From: Ophiura sarsii
Lineage: Eukaryota > Echinodermata > Ophiuroidea > Amphilepidida > Ophiuridae
Reading direction: 5' to 3'
Assembly: GCA_035610835.1 (NCBI GenBank)
Contig: CM069455.1
Span: forward strand, 34,987,596 to 35,051,595
DNA: 64,000 bases
Shown: positions 1 to 11,844 of the stretch, piece after piece
Layout: every line of letters starts with the position of its first letter
Position numbering within the stretch: position 1 is the stretch's first letter
The notes under the pieces: model-generated
The model's database searches: none
What the model was told of the DNA's origin: nothing
What the model saw: only the letters and a program-made list of their open reading frames with translations
Translations under genes and position numbers: made by a program

Positions 1-2099
1 ATCATTTTCAATTTTGCATTTGGTTTTACAATACGTAGCCTCGGTGTAACAAAATGCAAACTGGTAGCTGCAACTCAACGATTGATAGTACGGATAATGT
101 CACACTTTCGTGCTTGTTCAAAAACCCAAGTGAAAAATGAAAAATATACTTTGTCTCATTCTTTTCGGTGTAGCGTTAACCAATCTTGGCGAATGATATC
201 TCAAATCGAGAGGTGAAATAACTTGATATTTTTTTAAGTTGAAGCTATAGTCTTAGAATTATAAGCGTATTTATTACCTGGTAAGTCACTTGTTTAGAAC
301 TATATAGCACCCAGCTCAGATTTGTTCGCTAGACAGCTCATACAATATGTATAGATATCACTTTACTTCACTAATTTTCTTTTTGTTTTCTATTCGTTCC
401 TCTAAAAATCTATACCAATTTGATATAGTATAAATGGTCATCTTGAAATCTAACCGACATTTTGCGTTAGCCCAGTTTCAGTTCCATGAACTTCCTTGAT
501 TTTTTCACATAGGAGGACAAATTTAGCTGCGCGAGAGATTGCGTTCTTTTGCACATCTAGTATGTCTATCGTGCCCCATGTTGATGTTCATGTAAAGTGG
601 TTATCAAACATTTCCAAAAGGTAAATTATTGAAAGTAAGACGACACGTACAAAGGGGAGATGTCAAATTGTTGACCCATTTTACACTTCTGTTTCCGATC
701 CTTTGCTCTCAAGATTTTATTCCAAATTCAAAAATGATTGAATATCCTGAATTTTAGATTCAAATCATAAAAGTTGTCGTTTATCTGTTTCCCCTCTTCG
801 TACACTCAGAGATATTGTTTTATGTTCTCTCTCCTGACTGGATGTTCTTTCCAAATATCTCGTATGACATCCTATACTTTATTATTTTCAAATATTAAAG
901 TATGTATTCGATCGATTCCACTCGAAATATCATCGCCCCATCCCACAGCATATGTCAATCGTATGAAATAGGTGTCACCACCCATTGCAGTTATTCTTTG
1001 TTGGACATGTCCATGATGTAGGAACTAAGGACCTATCCAAAATCAAAAGCCACATTGAGTCATATCCAACCCTTTTTTAAGTATAATATTTTCGTTACTG
1101 AACAAGATACCACTGGTCAGTGTTGATTAAGTCAGATTAACAATATAGAAAGAATACATGTAAAGCAAGTGAAGTGAAAACAATTTCGCGGTACTCTGAA
1201 GGTAAATTGTTGAATCAGATAATTAGGTTTACAGTACGGGATATCTTGCAGTATACATTAGATCACTGTCCGTGGTAATTATATACATGTAGGCCTATGT
1301 GTCCATTCTATCTGATTACACCTCAGACGGGTATACAATATTATATGAGACGTCCACTGGCAAGGTACCAAGGGAAATTAACAAGTTTATTCAGTCGAAT
1401 CAGTGATAGGAAGAAGAAAAATAAGGATCGTGTTTTCTTTTGGGATGTTTATAATGGTGAGTGTCACGCTGCCGTGCAATTGTCCATGATGATATAGGAA
1501 TATTCAAACTTATATAATTATAGAGGTTATTACAAAGGGCTACTGGTGGTCAACGGGCGACTTACTGGTCACCGATTAATGCCTTAAGGTGAAGTTCGTT
1601 TTGAAATAGTTTCAATGGTCTGGTTAACTTCACAGTAGCCAAGCGAACAAAAGCTTGCCGCCTGTTGATGTGCTCGCGAATTGCCTGCACTCAAAAACAA
1701 AAGGTTGCTTGCCGAAATGCGCGCGCATTCAAAGAGGTTGTTCATCATAAACCATAAACCAAACAACAGCAGCCAACGCAACAGTCAATACATGGAACCG
1801 GGCACTTAACATTGTTGATCAACAAGAGGTGACATGATCTATAGTCACCTCTCGTCTTGATATGACATTGTGGACTTCATGTTTTTTCGATCGTTTGTCA
1901 CGTAAAGCGGCTGTCCCTGAATCTCTCGTGATCCAAAGGAATACATACTCATCAATTTGCGAAACAGAATTTGTATTCGCTAAATATTTTGGTTTATTTG
2001 CCAATACTTTCACGTTCCCGCTCATAACAATATTAGGTTTATAGAACAAACTCCTTTAACTATGTTATCGAAAAGTGTGGTACCCTTCACATAGCAGAT

Positions 2100-2472
2100 T
2101 AGGCAAAATAAAGAATAAACATGTTTAGCGTCCCCTCCCCTTTCCTTTTTTTTTTTCCTTTTTTTTTTCTTCTTCAATTTCCTATTTTCTTCTTCTTTAA
2201 TAACTTTTTTTGTTCAGGTGTTCAGAGTTTAAGATGTTTGTAATAAACAGATTTGCTTCTTTCTTATAAACAACTCTTATCCTGTGACCAACCCCTCATA
2301 ACCATGAAATAACAACAATTTAAAGAGGCCTCCTCCTCCTCGATCGCAAACAGGGGCGATTATGCACTAAAAAGTTGTTAAAATAGAAGAAAAGCAAAAA
2401 GGGCATCCTCCTTCTTTTTTGTTGTTGAAAAAGTGAGGACGCTAAACATGTTTTATTTTTTACTTTGCCTTA
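2100..2472. mobile_element. Foldback (MITE-like) element with TTTAGCGTCC inverted ends
   Basis: The left end reads AGGCAAAATAAAGAATAAAC then ATGTTTAGCGTCC. The right end is its inverse (GGACGCTAAACATGTTT, then TTTGCCTTA). The terminal inverted repeats span about 35 bases around a pyrimidine-rich core (2,135-2,215). There is no coding capacity. The same element is at 14,004-14,530 in unit 2, where it is split by a further insertion. The superfamily is not identifiable from the ends alone. Confidence 0.7.
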
Positions 2473-3552
2473 TGTGCAATTTCGAGAACGGATAATGACA
2501 TTCCAGTGCCATGATCTTCCCTAAAACACCATTTCCTGGGTCGTGTTCATCAGCGAAAAGGGAACATTTTGATTACAGTTAATAACAGGTAGATAAATTT
2601 GCCTGAAGCGTCAAATATTGAGATACTTACCGTTGTTGCTTGCGTCAACGTTGTTGAATGTAATGTTACCCCATACGTCTGTTGTAATTGCATTGGTCTA
2701 TATGGTTTATTTAGACCATATTAGGAGGATGAGGGTTAAGGCTATAGGTTTTAAAAAATGACTTAACAGATTCCTCGAATTTTCTAAAAAAACAGCTACA
2801 TGTGAAATATAGACATCGCCACATATGAGGCATTAATAACATGACAGTGATTTCTTATCGGTAATCCAATTATGATATATATAGAATGCATGAAATAATG
2901 TTATCTAAAATGTACTTTGCGCAGCTTAATAGAGTAGACCAGCTGCATTAACGTTCAATGTACTTTCTAATAAAGGCTTAATATAATGCCACGTTAACTC
3001 ATAATGTCATTGAGCTAGTCATGTGTCAATATCGATGTTATCATATTAGACACGCGCCATCAATCTCACATCTATGCACAGAAATATTATGCCACCTGTT
3101 ACGAGCCTCAATGCAATGTCCAGGTGTGATGGACATGAACACTTGTTCAACGAGGCCGTCTATCGCTAATGTCAACATTCCAGAACGTGTACAAACACCT
3201 GAATGAAAACGATAAAAGGCTGAGAAGACTCCCCAACGCTCGAACTATTTGCGCTCTCACACATGCGTAGTAGCTCCACCACAACAAAATGACGCAGCCT
3301 GATTGGTCAACGGTGGTCAGCGCTTGCGCTCAGCGTTGGAGCGTTATGGAGTCTGCTGAGCCCTTAGCAGAGTAGACGAATGGTTGTTTCCTTCAAGGCG
3401 ATGATAATATGTTTTATGGGGACGAACCTTTAAAGGGATCAGTGGATTTATTATTTCAATTTATGGTTTATTGGATTCCACTTTTCAAGTGATGTTATCT
3501 TGTGTTAATATAGTACTAATAATATTTCTATAAATATATCCCAATATTAAGA

Positions 3553-3633
3553 TAGGTGTTCCGATTGCTGGCCCGATTTTCAATTTGATATTTTCTATTC
3601 TACATGAAAGGGTCATCCTAAAAATAGTCGAAT
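3553..3633 (+). repeat. Fragment of dispersed repeat family E
   Basis: The words TGCTGGCCCGATTTTCAA, TTTTCTATTCTACATG and AAAGGGTCATCC match the end of a longer repeat seen at 8,117-8,440 and, inverted, at 33,180-33,490 and 37,606-37,960. A second fragment is at the equivalent place in unit 2 (about 15,578-15,660). It is an old interspersed repeat with no coding content. Confidence 0.65.
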
Positions 3634-4750
3634 GCCAAAAAATCATGAAAAACACATTTTTGGCACTTTTTGGGCAATAATTCAAACAAACAAAAAACGT
3701 TTCTAGATAATTTTGTTAGGGATTACAATATAACTAAAACGACACAATTTGACAAAATATATTTGCAAAAACTAAAATGGGTCAAAAAACGGTTTTTTAA
3801 TATTTGCTCAAAAATGGTCAATTTCATGTTCAAGGTTGAATTTATTGAACTCTTTTCTTCAAGAAAATGTATACTTTTATTAAGATTAAATGAATAATGA
3901 AGGAGTTACAGCAGTTTTACGGAGGCTATGCTGAGAGTTCACAGCCCCCTAAACTAAACTAAAAGGAAGTAGAGGTATTGTCCCCGTCTAGGGTATCTCC
4001 GTCAAGTGGTTAATTAAGTGGCCATTCCACTTCTATCGATATGGACTATAATTAAACTCCCCGATAAATCATTACATATCACATTAAGTGTCAGTTTCTT
4101 GAGCACCCTGTCATTGAGTGTATGTGACTCGACATCATAATAACCTTTTAGACTAAAAGTTACTTTCAGTAAATGTCACATTTGTGACTGTACACACCGC
4201 ATATCGAGGAACCTACTCGCTTTCACGTTTAGCTCAATAAAACATCTAGGAGTTATAAGAACGGTTATTATTAGTAGTAGTATTATTATCTAAGCTTTTA
4301 GCAATGTAAATTTGCACTTTCATCAGAGTAAAATTAGAAGCACATTGAAATTAAACTTTCAGGTAACTTAAGGACTATAATAAGTCGGCGGCCATATAAC
4401 ATGTATAAACTGTTGACATAATATCTCTGATTTTGAAGCGCTATTGACCATCACTGACACTGTTGCTCAATTAGTGTAACTACTTCATTATTCATGTACA
4501 AGGACAAGGTTTCTGGCAATACAGATGCCTATACCCCATGCAACTAACTTGTTTTACTGGGGGTAAAAGAGCATTAACGATTAAGGATGTATTGTTTCTC
4601 ATTCAAATTCATTGGCGCTTGTGTTTTTATTTGTTCCTATGAAATCTATTTCACTTATAAACTTTGAAAGCTAAACTTTTCAGATGAATGAAATGTTATT
4701 CTCAGCATGCGAATACTTTAATGAAATAATTAAAGTCTTAGAGGAGAAGA

Positions 4751-5800
4751 AGGCGTCTTCTAATACATGATTGAATGGAAGATATGTGTGCAATGAGGAT
4801 TCTACCAAATTATATATGACCTCAATCTAATGTCAAAGTGTTTCCAATTTGACAAGTTCTTTCATATTCACGACATTGTATTATATGGATGGTTGTACTT
4901 CGATGCATTGTATTTAAAGAACTTTCACACACAAAAAAAAATTCTGATTGACATAAAAAAGTTTCCGTAATTATCACACCAAATTAGTTGGCCTATTTAC
5001 GCAGCAATAATAAGCCAGCTTAATCAATACGCTGATGTGAATTTAATATTTGTATATTCTACTTTTTATCTGGTATATATATCTCAGGTTTTAGATCATA
5101 TTTCTCACAGCTAGATCATATTTCATATTGTTGGAAATACATTGATACATAGCTGACACTTTATGATTACCGAAAATGGATATATCAGATTATGGTATTG
5201 ATAAAAGAGGTTCTTATGAACTGATCCAAATGATATACTAACTGAGTACGTTTCAGCAAACGCTGTTACCTTTCTCAACACTTGTTTGGTTGTGGGAAAT
5301 TATTTACTGTCAACGATGCTATAGAGAAGTTTTTCCAGCGGCGGTTTTCGAGTTGCTAGTACGTTTCTTGACTCCAGACTGTAAAAGTTTAACTAGCAAC
5401 TCCAATAGCAATAATAATAATAATTCACTTCTTTAGGTAAATGGATGCGACTTCTAATTCAGGATTGAATTGAGTATTTATGTGAAATGAGGATTCTACC
5501 AATAACGTATGATCCTAATCTAATGTCAAAGTTTAACCAATTTGACAAGCTCTTTCGTATTCATGGCACTGTATTATATGAAGATTATGCTTCGATGCAT
5601 TGTATTTAAGCAACGTTCTTAAGTACGACTTCTGGATTGACTTAAAGAAAAAGACGAGTTTCCGTAATTACCAACCAAATTAGTTTGCCTATTTACGCAG
5701 CAAAATTAAGCCAGCTTCCTCCCATGATGATGTCAATTTAATTATACTTTTAATCTGGTATCTGTAGCTCTGATTTCAGATCATATTTCACAACCAGATC
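4751..5800 (+). repeat. Older internal tandem duplication inside unit 1
   Basis: Within unit 1 the segment at about 4,765-5,150 (GAGGATTCTACCAAAT, then AATGTCAAAGTG and ATTTGACAAG) is followed about 700 bases later by a diverged copy (about 5,470-5,830) with the same order of words. Both end in a shared 'CAGATCATATTTCACA'-type stretch. Divergence is clearly greater than between units 1 and 2, so this duplication came first. It is copied in unit 2 (about 16,800-17,170 and 18,060-18,420). Confidence 0.75.
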
Positions 5801-6647
5801 ATATTTCATATTTTTTTTGAAATACATTGAAACACAACTTTTCGATTACCGAAAATAGATGTAACGGATCATGATGTTGCTATTACAAGACAGGTATTGC
5901 CGTTTTATGCAACTAGAGGGAATTGGAAATTTAAAAATGCATTTCACGTAATGGAATATTTATGTCACATGAGCGCAGCAATTTAAAATATGTTACTGTC
6001 ATCCTTTGTACCCTTCCAAAGTGTTTTGCGGAAACAGATATAAAAGAGATGAGTGTAGTGACAATTTAAACTCGCCTGATACCAAATCCTTGCAGGCCAT
6101 GCTTCAACCTTAAGAGCATACGTTCTACTTTCCACTTTCTTTAGAAATATCTTCAAAGAGATCGCTCTGGATCGAAAATTCTATAATTTCATTCAAAGTT
6201 GTAATAATGCTTGAACAAGAATTTCACAAGCACGTTTTTTTGGCTTTGCTTTTCTTTGCATTCAGTATCAATAAGATTTGTTAGACCGAGGGAATAATTG
6301 TCAAACAAGGTTCAAGTCGAATGATGCATTGATATAAATAATACCGAAGAACAGCCGATAGCAGCAAGTGTTTTGCATTTGATGCGTTGTAACGGCTTTG
6401 CTCAAAGTTACACCGTTTGTGTATGTAGAAATGCTTGAAGCAATACTTGGCCGTGGCTTTCGCTTTCATGTTGCATCCGTGAGTAGTTTCTCGCTTCCAT
6501 AGCGTCTTTGTATGGTCAACCGATACAAACCTATCAACATATTTTACCCAGGAGCGTTTCCAGGTTGACGCACTCAGATAAGAAACGTCGGTCGAAAAAT
6601 AGAATGGCAGCTGAACCCGTCTAGCTAGGCTCTATATATTAAACATG

Positions 6648-6916
6648 TTAACACTTTCCACGAGGCTATTAGTTTTACCATACACGATACAGATTTTTCT
6701 GAAACCTTTCTCAACTTTCAATGTTTATCTCAAGGAGACCTGAACCAATACTAGGCATGTTTGTACTTAATTTCATGCATTTCTCATGCTGATTCTTAAT
6801 ATGGTAATGGCATTCAATAATTATGACATTTTTGAAACCTGTTTATGACATTTTTGAAACATTTTGTGACATTTTGGAAATTTCGTTTGCAGACGACTTC
6901 CGCGTGGGCACTGCTG
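6648..6916 (-). mobile_element. TTAA-flanked MITE, family A, copy 1
   Basis: Begins TTAACACTTTCCACGAGGC; the right end has decayed to CCGCGTGGGCACTG. Internal landmarks shared by all copies are a GAAACCTTTCTCAACTTTC block, AACCAATACTAGGCATG, TTTGTACTT and, near the far end, GCAGACGAC. This copy has a short internal duplication around the GACATTTTTGAAAC word (about 6,826-6,860). It is non-coding. Copies on the other strand read GTACAAACATG. Confidence 0.85.
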
Positions 6917-7276
6917 GTGTTGTGCTATGATTTAGCACACTCACTAGGCAAAGAGGTGTGGCGACAGGACACGCCAACAATACACAATTGAAAACAGGTT
7001 ATATACCGGTATACAGAGTATTTCATTTGCAAATCATAATCAACTTAAACGTGAATTTACACCAAGCGTCTCGGCTAAAGAATATTTAATTTATGCTTAA
7101 CCCTAGAACTAACACGCACCAATCTGAGTTCTCAAATGCTAAAAGACATCACAATAATGGTATCATCTTATATCGGACAACACCCTATTTCAATAAAATC
7201 AATCAAAATCTAACGTGGCCCAAAACATTGGCAGACTGTAGTATACGTGCAGACGACAAAATTGAACTGTCGATTT

Positions 7277-7840
7277 GATGTGTACAAGAAATAAGAATTC
7301 AAATACGGCGCCCGCGAAAGTGTTGCCAAGTTTTAAACATCATGGCCTAAATTATAACTTAAGGAAATGTCTAGAATAATGCATTTCAATGTAAGGAATA
7401 AGTCCAACATGTATGAAGCGGGACAAAATCAGCGTCACAAGATTAGCTTGAGGTTGTCTCTTTTAAATAATCTCTTGTGTGAAATCATCTACGTCGATGT
7501 GTACAAGAAATTTGAATTTAAATACGGCGCCCGCGAAAGTGTTGCCAGGTTTAAATTATAAAATATCTAAAATAATGCATTTTAATTAAAGGAAATTCCA
7601 ACATGTATGAAGCGGGACAAAATCAGCGTCACAGGTTTAGCTTGAGGTTGTCTCTTTTAAATAATCGCTTGTGTGAAATCATCTACGTCGATGTGTACAT
7701 GAAATTATAATTCAGATACGGCGCCCGCGAAAGTGTTGCCAGGTTTAACATCGCGGCCTAAATTATAACTAAAGAAAATGTCTAGAACAATGTATTTCAA
7801 TTTAAGGAAAGTCCAACACGTATGTAGCGGGATAAAAAAT
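7277..7840 (+). repeat. Satellite-like tandem array of about 200-bp monomers, array 1
   Basis: Monomers start at GATGTGTACAAGAAAT (7,277), GATGTGTACAAGAAAT (7,496) and GATGTGTACATGAAAT (7,690), giving periods of about 219 and 194 bases. Each holds TACGGCGCCCGCGAAAGTG, GCCAGGTTTAA, a TCTAGAATAATG-like word and GAAGCGGGACAAAATCAGCG. Each period shortens by small deletions. The open frame at 7,367-7,561 is a by-product. Confidence 0.88.
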
Positions 7841-8116
7841 AATAAAACAAACAACTACACAGTACAATAAAATACATTTGACCATGATTTCTTTTTAATT
7901 TTATCATTTACAGTGTAATATTTCATGTGCTCCAGCAAGTTCGAAAGCTTGTTGAAATAGATAGATGTTCCTTCTGCATTGATTTCTCGCAACTTGAATG
8001 TATATATCATTATAGGTTAAATTCATGGTTAGACTATTTGTTCGAATAGAGTGCTCAATTTCCAAAACGGCAGAGCGTACAAACATTCCAAGTATATGTT
8101 TACGTAATACCATTAA

Positions 8117-8440
8117 CGTTAGATGTTCTGACTGATGGCCCGATTTTCAACTTGATGTTTTCTATTTGACATGGAAAGTCATCTTTAAAATTGTCACATT
8201 CCAAATTCGAGTTGCATAACTCCTAATGGTTCTAATTTTAGAAGCACAGGGTCACAATAAATGTGCTCATTGAGTAGTACACAAGCTGGCTGGTGGTTAA
8301 CCACCTTTGGCAGTAATGTATCACATTTTAGCCTATAATTTATAAATGGAACATTAGTGCTGGCCCCTAAGATTTTACATCTTGAAAATATCTTGATGTG
8401 AAATAAAAATCATAGCCCCCAAAAAGTGATCGGAACATAC
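8117..8440 (+). repeat. Dispersed repeat family E, long copy
   Basis: Reads as the reverse complement of 33,180-33,490 and 37,606-37,960. Shared blocks include GGCCCGATTTTC, TCTAATTTTAGAAGCACAGG, GGTGGTTAACCACC and, at the far end, ATCTTGATGTGAAAT then ATCATAGCC and GTGATCGGAACA. There is no open frame of note and I do not see clear terminal inverted repeats. The class is unknown. Confidence 0.75.
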
Positions 8441-8987
8441 ACCTTCAAGTAAACACACTTTTCGAATGATATTCAAACCATGACCTATTGTCGAGATTGC
8501 TTGTATAGTTGAGCACACTTTGTATATACCTGAGCATGGGCACATATTAAATTGGTTTACTGTAACGCTATGGATTTCAATTCATATTGTCCATGGAGAT
8601 TGTAACGCAACCAAATTACCATCATCCCGTCGTCTGACAATTACCTGTTGGGCATGACACTCAGAGTAACGAATTTTATTCCAGAAGGTCTGTACTATGA
8701 ATCCATGAATCATTATAGGTTATGCCTATACATGTATCCTATAATGAAAATCATTTTCTATTGTTGTTACGCGTACTTCCGTGGGTGTATATATGCGGGG
8801 AAGTCCATAGGGACCCAAGCTGATTATCTCGAGAACGAGACGGCGGATTTCAATTTCACTCAAAATATGCCCAAACCAAAAAAGTTAGGCAAATACAAAC
8901 AAAAGTCAGTAAAAACTTAGTTTGTGCATGGAAGTTCTAGACATGGTACCTTCATGGTTTTTGTTACAAGACGAGACTATTAGTCTA

Positions 8988-9528
8988 CAGTCATAAAAAA
9001 GTAACTATGCAGGTAATAAATGGGCTTCTAACTCTAACAATATATATCCTACCTAAGAATATTAAATAAAAAAGTTGTTGGGGAATTTATCTTCTTTAAT
9101 ATGAATTATTGCACGCTAGGATCAGGTGATTATTGAGGAAGTGACACTCCAAAATGTAAGGTGAAGTCCGATTTTCATTTTTACATTTTTATTTTCTACA
9201 CGCGGACCCATCTACGGTACCTTATCGATTACCGGTAGTTCTATTGGGGATGCATGCGCAGGTTGGATAGTCGGCCGTATTGTTCCGATGGAACAATATG
9301 CCACACACACGCTACCTGTCATACTCTCCCCTGTGTTGAAATGTAAAATGTGAAAATGAAATTGTGACTTTACCTTACATTTTGGATTGTAACTTCTTTA
9401 ATATTCAACCGATAATAGCGTGCAATATCTCATATGATCTCTTTATGATTTGATATGTTTAGGTAGGATACATATTTTTAGAGGTAACAGTCCATTTATT
9501 ACCTGTATAGTTACTTTTTTGATGACTG
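8988..9528 (+). mobile_element. TA-flanked long-inverted-repeat MITE, family B, copy 1
   Basis: Ends CAGTCATAAAAAAGTAACTA and, inverted, TAGTTACTTTTTTGATGACTG, flanked by TA on both sides (8,986-8,987 and 9,529-9,530). The inverted arms extend well over 100 bases (TACAGGTAATAAATGG, ATCCTACCTAA and GTGCAATATCTCATAT motifs mirrored) around a unique core containing GATGCATGCGCAGG and CACACACACGC. TA target and long arms fit a non-autonomous Tc1/mariner-type element. It encodes no transposase. Confidence 0.9.
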
Positions 9529-9540
9529 TATATTTGTGTT

Positions 9541-10214
9541 TTAACACTTTCAACGCGGTTATTGGTTTAACATAATTATGTGACCCAACGCGAGTAAAAG
9601 AGGCACAATGAGGGAAATATGAATATTGAGTTATTGATATCATGATAATAATAGTATTATGAAAAGGAATCATTTTGGTACCAAAGTCAATGTCATATCA
9701 CATTCCTAACCACAGTTACAGATAATTGAAAATCACGTTGTCTCAAAACATGAAATACAAATTGTCAAGTTATGGGCAATTAGATATTTGTTTTTTGTTA
9801 ACAAATCAATGGATTACATGAAAAATAAATACCTCAAAATGTAATTTAACTCTTTATTTTTTTTAACTTTGAGTTTTTGGTTAGATACAAGATGTATCAA
9901 ATATCAGAAATAAGACTTAATTGTTCCGAATATGACTTGTTTTGACCTTGTCCCACATTTGCGCTTTTAAATCAAATTAGCAAGTTGATTCACATTATTC
10001 AAACTGGATTGTTAAAAAAACCTTTCCCAACTTTCGAAGTCTATCTCAAGAATTACTGAACCAATACTAGATATGTTTGTACTTATTTTAATACACTCCT
10101 CACGGTGACTCCAAATATGGTAATGAATTTCAATAATTCTGTCATTTTTTGAAACATTTTGTGAAATTTTAGAACTTCATCTGCAGGCGCCTATAACGGC
10201 GTGGAAAGTGTTAA
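9541..10214 (-). mobile_element. TTAA-flanked MITE, family A, split by an insertion
   Basis: TTAA then CACTTTCAACGCGG at 9,541, and GGCGTGGAAAGTG then TTAA at 10,197-10,214, give the two ends. The family sequence runs to about 9,575, breaks, and resumes at about 10,004 (AAACCTTTCCCAACTTTCG, then ACCAATACTAGATATG). The roughly 430 bases between are foreign AT-rich DNA. The element starts only about a dozen bases after the end of the TA-flanked MITE at 8,988-9,528. Confidence 0.75.
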
Positions 10215-10877
10215 AAACTACTTACACACGACTACGATGAAAACATTCTTAAATTTGAGTACATGCATAACAAATCGTTGTCAATTTCAGACGGTAACAT
10301 AACGACTTGATATAGATGTCAGACCGTCGTCATTATATGTTAAATAAAACAATACTGACATCACTGACAAACCACACAATCTTCGATCTCAATATATCAT
10401 AGAAACATGGCGCGATATTGGTATATTAAAAGAATATTTACATACAATTTCCACTTTCATTTAAATGAACTCGTTATACTGTGAGTAACAAGCGACGGGC
10501 CGGTGTGTTCAAGAATACTTTAGTTCGAGTGTTGAAGTATCTTCAAGATCCCCTTAGTCTAGTTTTTTTAACACAATTCGTCAAAATAAAACACATATAC
10601 AACCTGCGGTGCACATCTCTCTACGATTGGTCCTTCAACCCGTCTTTCTATCACGCAGTAGGTTTACGAATTGGTCCTTGTAACATACCTCACAGATACA
10701 TAAGCAATTACGTTGACAATGTTTTCATCTTATTTCAAGGACTTCTAGCTGCGAGGAAGGATATTATAATGAAATTGGAAAATAGATACATTAGTTAACA
10801 TATGGAGAGACTAGTTAACATGGGCACGGGGACGAGATTGGTTTTGATGCGTAGAACCTCTCATGACACCGCATGTT

Positions 10878-11113
10878 ATAACACTTTCCATGCGGAAGGC
10901 GGATGCAGACGACATTCCAAATGTTCACAAAATATTTCAAAAAGTTCAACATTATTGAATTTCATTACCATATTTGGAATCAGCATGAGAAACGCATTGC
11001 AATAAGTACAAACATGTCTAGTATTGGCTTGAGGTAGACCTTGAAAGTTTGGAATGGTTTCTGACAAATCTGTTTTGTATATGGTAAAACTAATAGCAGC
11101 GTGGAAAGTAATA
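10878..11113 (+). mobile_element. TTAA-flanked MITE, family A, copy 3
   Basis: The left end is ATAA plus CACTTTCCATGCGG. The right end is AGCAGCGTGGAAAGTA plus ATAA. The internal blocks GCAGACGACATTCC, TACAAACATGTCTAGTATTG and TTTTGTATATGGTAAAAC are typical. The orientation is opposite to copies 1 and 2. It is full length at about 230 bp. Confidence 0.85.
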
Positions 11114-11114
11114 A

Positions 11115-11844
11115 CATAGGATAACCCGGAGACGCTTCTTGAAATGCATTTCTGACTGATACAAGTGTTCAGTTGCTGTGTAACTTGCGGTTTAATTTCC
11201 CCTTAATTTTCATTTCCTTTTGCAAATCTATTGATTCGCCTCTAAATTTCCTAAATATGATTCAAATATTGCTCAGTATTGAAACATAATTATTCAGGAA
11301 TACATTTTTTTTAGCCAATTGACGCAACCAATATGTTCATGCGATCTATTTTTGTACGATGTTAGGTTACTTCTTTCTTTCTTTTTTTTCCTCTTTTTTT
11401 AAAAATCGATTCACATACCGACATTTTCTATAATTTGGTTTATTTTGAAATCAAGTTATAGGCAGACTTGTTTCGATTGCGTCTAAAATAATTTACACGC
11501 GATGGTATCCTAAAATAAAGTATAAGGAAAGTGACCTGATCATTTTATGTGATTCAATACCTTCATAGTATTCATGTGATAAAATATATAAAAGCGTTCT
11601 ACAGTTCTGGAAAATTACTGTGACGGGAGGCCGTTCCCTTGTCAACGCAGTCCCGTTCCCAAGTCCGGCCTCTATTGAAGGTCTCGTTCCTAAGGCGGCC
11701 CTCTATTGAAATATCGAACTTATTAACCATAATATGATCCTAATTCCAGTATAGCTCGAACGTAATATATTAACACAGCATTGTGAAGAAATGTCCTCTC
11801 TTTAATTTGAGATATTGCACGTGAATATTGACTGAATAATAACA
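11115..11844. other. Spacer before duplication unit 2, no gene seen
   Basis: Unique AT-rich DNA with one GC-richer patch (about 11,620-11,705) where a CCGTTCCC word and a GGCC(C)TCTATTGAA phrase each occur twice. No open frame of interest. Confidence 0.5.

Larger units (their letters stand above)
1..6700 (+). repeat. Segmental duplication, unit 1
   Basis: This block recurs in the same orientation at about 11,845-19,264. Bases near 20 (text beginning ATTTTGCATTTGG) match those near 11,857, base 1,297 matches 13,057, base 3,021 matches 15,043, base 3,485 matches 15,508 and base 6,281 matches 18,887. The offset drifts from about 11.8 to 12.6 kb because each copy has its own indels. Identity looks high over long stretches. 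The left end probably lies outside the window. Short open frames repeated in both copies (3,021-3,206 with 15,043-15,225; 3,485-3,685 with 15,508-15,708) reflect copied DNA, not selected genes. I see no coding gene in it. Confidence 0.93.

Noticed and set aside
3021..3206. Repeated 60-codon frame in units 1 and 2 (also 15,043-15,225)
   Set aside because: Same reasoning: similarity extends evenly through non-coding flanks, so there is no sign of protein-level selection.
7277..7840. Hammerhead ribozyme in the 200-bp satellite, as in some animal satellites
   Set aside because: I looked for CTGANGA followed by a stem and GAAA on both strands of the monomer and did not find it.
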